Part shown: one piece after another, positions 12,070 through 13,135 of the stretch
Layout of the letters: each line of letters starts with the position of its first letter
How positions within the stretch are numbered: the stretch's first letter is position 1
DNA from: Methylotenera_A sp031429035
Lineage (GTDB): Bacteria; Pseudomonadota; Gammaproteobacteria; Burkholderiales; Methylophilaceae
Assembly (NCBI GenBank): GCA_031429035.1
Contig: JANOYU010000090.1
Coordinates: forward strand, 1-13,135
Reading direction: 5' to 3'
Length of the DNA stretch: 13,135 bases
Translations under genes and position numbers: made by a program
The notes under the pieces: model-generated
Told to the model about the DNA's origin: nothing
The model's input: the letters and a program-made list of their open reading frames with translations, nothing else
Database searches by the model: none

Positions 12070-13135
12070 TTAGGTCTTTTGTTGCGCCATTTCTTGCGCT
12101 AATTCAAGCAAGCTGGCAAATTCTTTTCGATTGCCTTGTTTTTGTTCCACCGCTACACAAGCTTCAAGTTGTTGCAGCGCCCAAGCTAAGTGCGTTGCGT
12201 TATGGTCTTCGTGGCGCAGTGCATACCAAATTTCTGCGCTATACACTGCCTGCCATAAATCATAGCCATACAACATTAAATGCGTCCAACTAGCGGTTTT
12301 GGGAATATACGGCTTTAGTATTTGTGAGGTGTCATATAGCTGTTTTACCAGCATTTTTTTATCAGCCGCAACTGTGCAATGGCGTGCTTTTGCATCTAAG
12401 TATCCTAAAATATTCTCCCAAGTTTTATCAAACCATTTTGGGCTTATATTATGGCGATGTTGCTGCACCATCGTTAACATTTGCTGCACGGTCGCCTCGT
12501 TTTTGGGTTCGTAAGCTTGGTAATTTTGTACTTTTTCAAATTGCGTGTTTAGTTTTTCAAAGCTGTCATCCATCGCAAAGCCAAATTTGGCATAAGGCGC
12601 GCAAATATAAAGGTCTGGCAGGCGATTGCGCAGCGCAGTTATTGTGTCAGCCTTAATGCCGCCATTATCTTTAGTAATATATAACATTTGCAAGCGTGGC
12701 AGGCTGGCTAGTAAGTCAATATCAATTTCAATAGTTGAGGCATCGTCTTCATCACCTTCCAATTGCCAGCCAGATTCAAAACCATAAAATTCAAGTTGTT
12801 GCAGTTGGTTTAAATGCTTGCCCATTTTGCCGCGTGGCAAGTAGCCAAAATGCAAATATTTAAGTTTTTTACATTGATAAAACCCTAAATCAACATCCCA
12901 CGGCCAAAACCAGCCTGTATCGTTGATATACAAGTGCTGTAAATTGGGCGTGCGCGACCAGTCAAACTCCATTGCTAGCTTGCCACGTTCGTCACCACCA
13001 TTGCCATAATCTTTTTTGCCAAAACATAGCTCGTTTAGCTTAGGTAATGCTTTTAATTCGTCTTCAATTTTTAAAATTAGCGTGTCGCTAATATTCAGCG
13101 ATTCAATATTGGCTTGTTGCTCTGGGCTTAGTTTC
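12070..13135 (-). CDS. Leucine-rich-repeat-like protein of unknown function (5' end outside window)
   Basis: The reading frame is open from the window edge to TAA at 12070-12072, giving 354 visible residues. The first in-frame ATG (12972) is not taken as the start because the 54 codons before it continue the same repeat pattern. Repeats of the type P-x-L-x-x-L-x-(I/F) appear as LPKLNELCF, TPNLQHLYI, CKKLKYLHF, LNQLQQLEF and LPRLQMLYI at about 30-38, 62-70, 88-96, 107-116 and 145-153. Spacing is irregular with acidic inserts (EGDEDD). From about 190 the sequence turns into a helical, Trp/Tyr/Gln-rich domain of about 160 residues ending AQEMAQQKT. No signal peptide or membrane segment is visible. 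The architecture suggests protein binding; I do not recognise a named family. It is separated from dut by 268 bases and may be unrelated to it. Confidence 0.75.
   Translation of the reverse strand, partial: KLSPEQQANIESLNISDTLILKIEDELKALPKLNELCFGKKDYGNGGDERGKLAMEFDWSRTPNLQHLYINDTGWFWPWDVDLGFYQCKKLKYLHFGYLPRGKMGKHLNQLQQLEFYGFESGWQLEGDEDDASTIEIDIDLLASLPRLQMLYITKDNGGIKADTITALRNRLPDLYICAPYAKFGFAMDDSFEKLNTQFEKVQNYQAYEPKNEATVQQMLTMVQQHRHNISPKWFDKTWENILGYLDAKARHCTVAADKKMLVKQLYDTSQILKPYIPKTASWTHLMLYGYDLWQAVYSAEIWYALRHEDHNATHLAWALQQLEACVAVEQKQGNRKEFASLLELAQEMAQQKT

Noticed and set aside
12299..12656. Open frames on the + strand inside the LRR-like gene
   Set aside because: They overlap each other, show no family features and are antisense to a frame with clear repeat structure.
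12973..13135. Treating ATG 12972 as the start of the LRR-like gene
   Set aside because: The frame upstream is open to the window edge and continues the same leucine repeat pattern, so the gene is more likely cut by the window.
1..13135. CRISPR array, insertion sequence, tRNA or attachment site
   Set aside because: No direct repeat array, transposase frame, terminal inverted repeats or cloverleaf sequence was found on reading both strands by eye.

Overview
The window is a housekeeping stretch of a low-GC, AT-leaning proteobacterial chromosome. The best guess is a betaproteobacterium of the Methylophilaceae (Methylotenera-like) type. That guess rests on the style of the ribosomal proteins, RpoA and MgtE and on AT-rich codon use; it is recollection, not a database match. 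No mobile element, CRISPR array, tRNA or rRNA gene was seen.

Region 1 (1-4467, + strand) is the distal S10/spc ribosomal operon: rplE (3' end only), rpsN, rpsH, rplF, rplR, rpsE, rpmD, rplO, secY and rpmJ, tightly packed in the classical order. Two points stand out. L30 (rpmD) carries an Ala/Lys-rich N-terminal extension of about 37 residues, and secY begins with TTG. No infA lies between secY and rpmJ.

Region 2 (4468-7622, + strand) is the alpha operon: rpsM, rpsK, rpsD, rpoA and rplQ. A near-consensus extended -10 promoter sits in the 140-base gap before rpsM, interleaved with a terminator-like hairpin. A small hairpin lies in the rpsM leader, and rpsD (S4) starts with TTG. The operon ends at a strong bidirectional terminator after rplQ.

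Region 3 (7640-10759) is a small membrane and redox block. A 77-residue glutaredoxin-like protein on the - strand diverges from mgtE (Mg2+ channel), which is followed after 37 bases by an MscS-family mechanosensitive channel gene. This block is bounded on both sides by terminators with the same 12-bp stem, each shared with a convergent neighbour.

Region 4 (10762-13135, - strand) holds rpmG (L33, with a perfect 26-bp palindrome across its stop codon), rpmB (L28) with a clear sigma70-type promoter, and dut (dUTPase). Next comes a 268-base AT-rich gap with a 12-bp inverted repeat and a separate + strand-favoured hairpin. Last is the 3' part of an unrecognised leucine-rich-repeat-like protein gene that runs off the window.

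The genes mainly supply the translation, secretion and transcription core, with Mg2+ and osmotic transport and dUTP control beside it. I do not see a convincing new multi-gene system. The most interesting items are the L30 tail, the spc/alpha junction, the intergenic hairpins around dut and the LRR-like protein.
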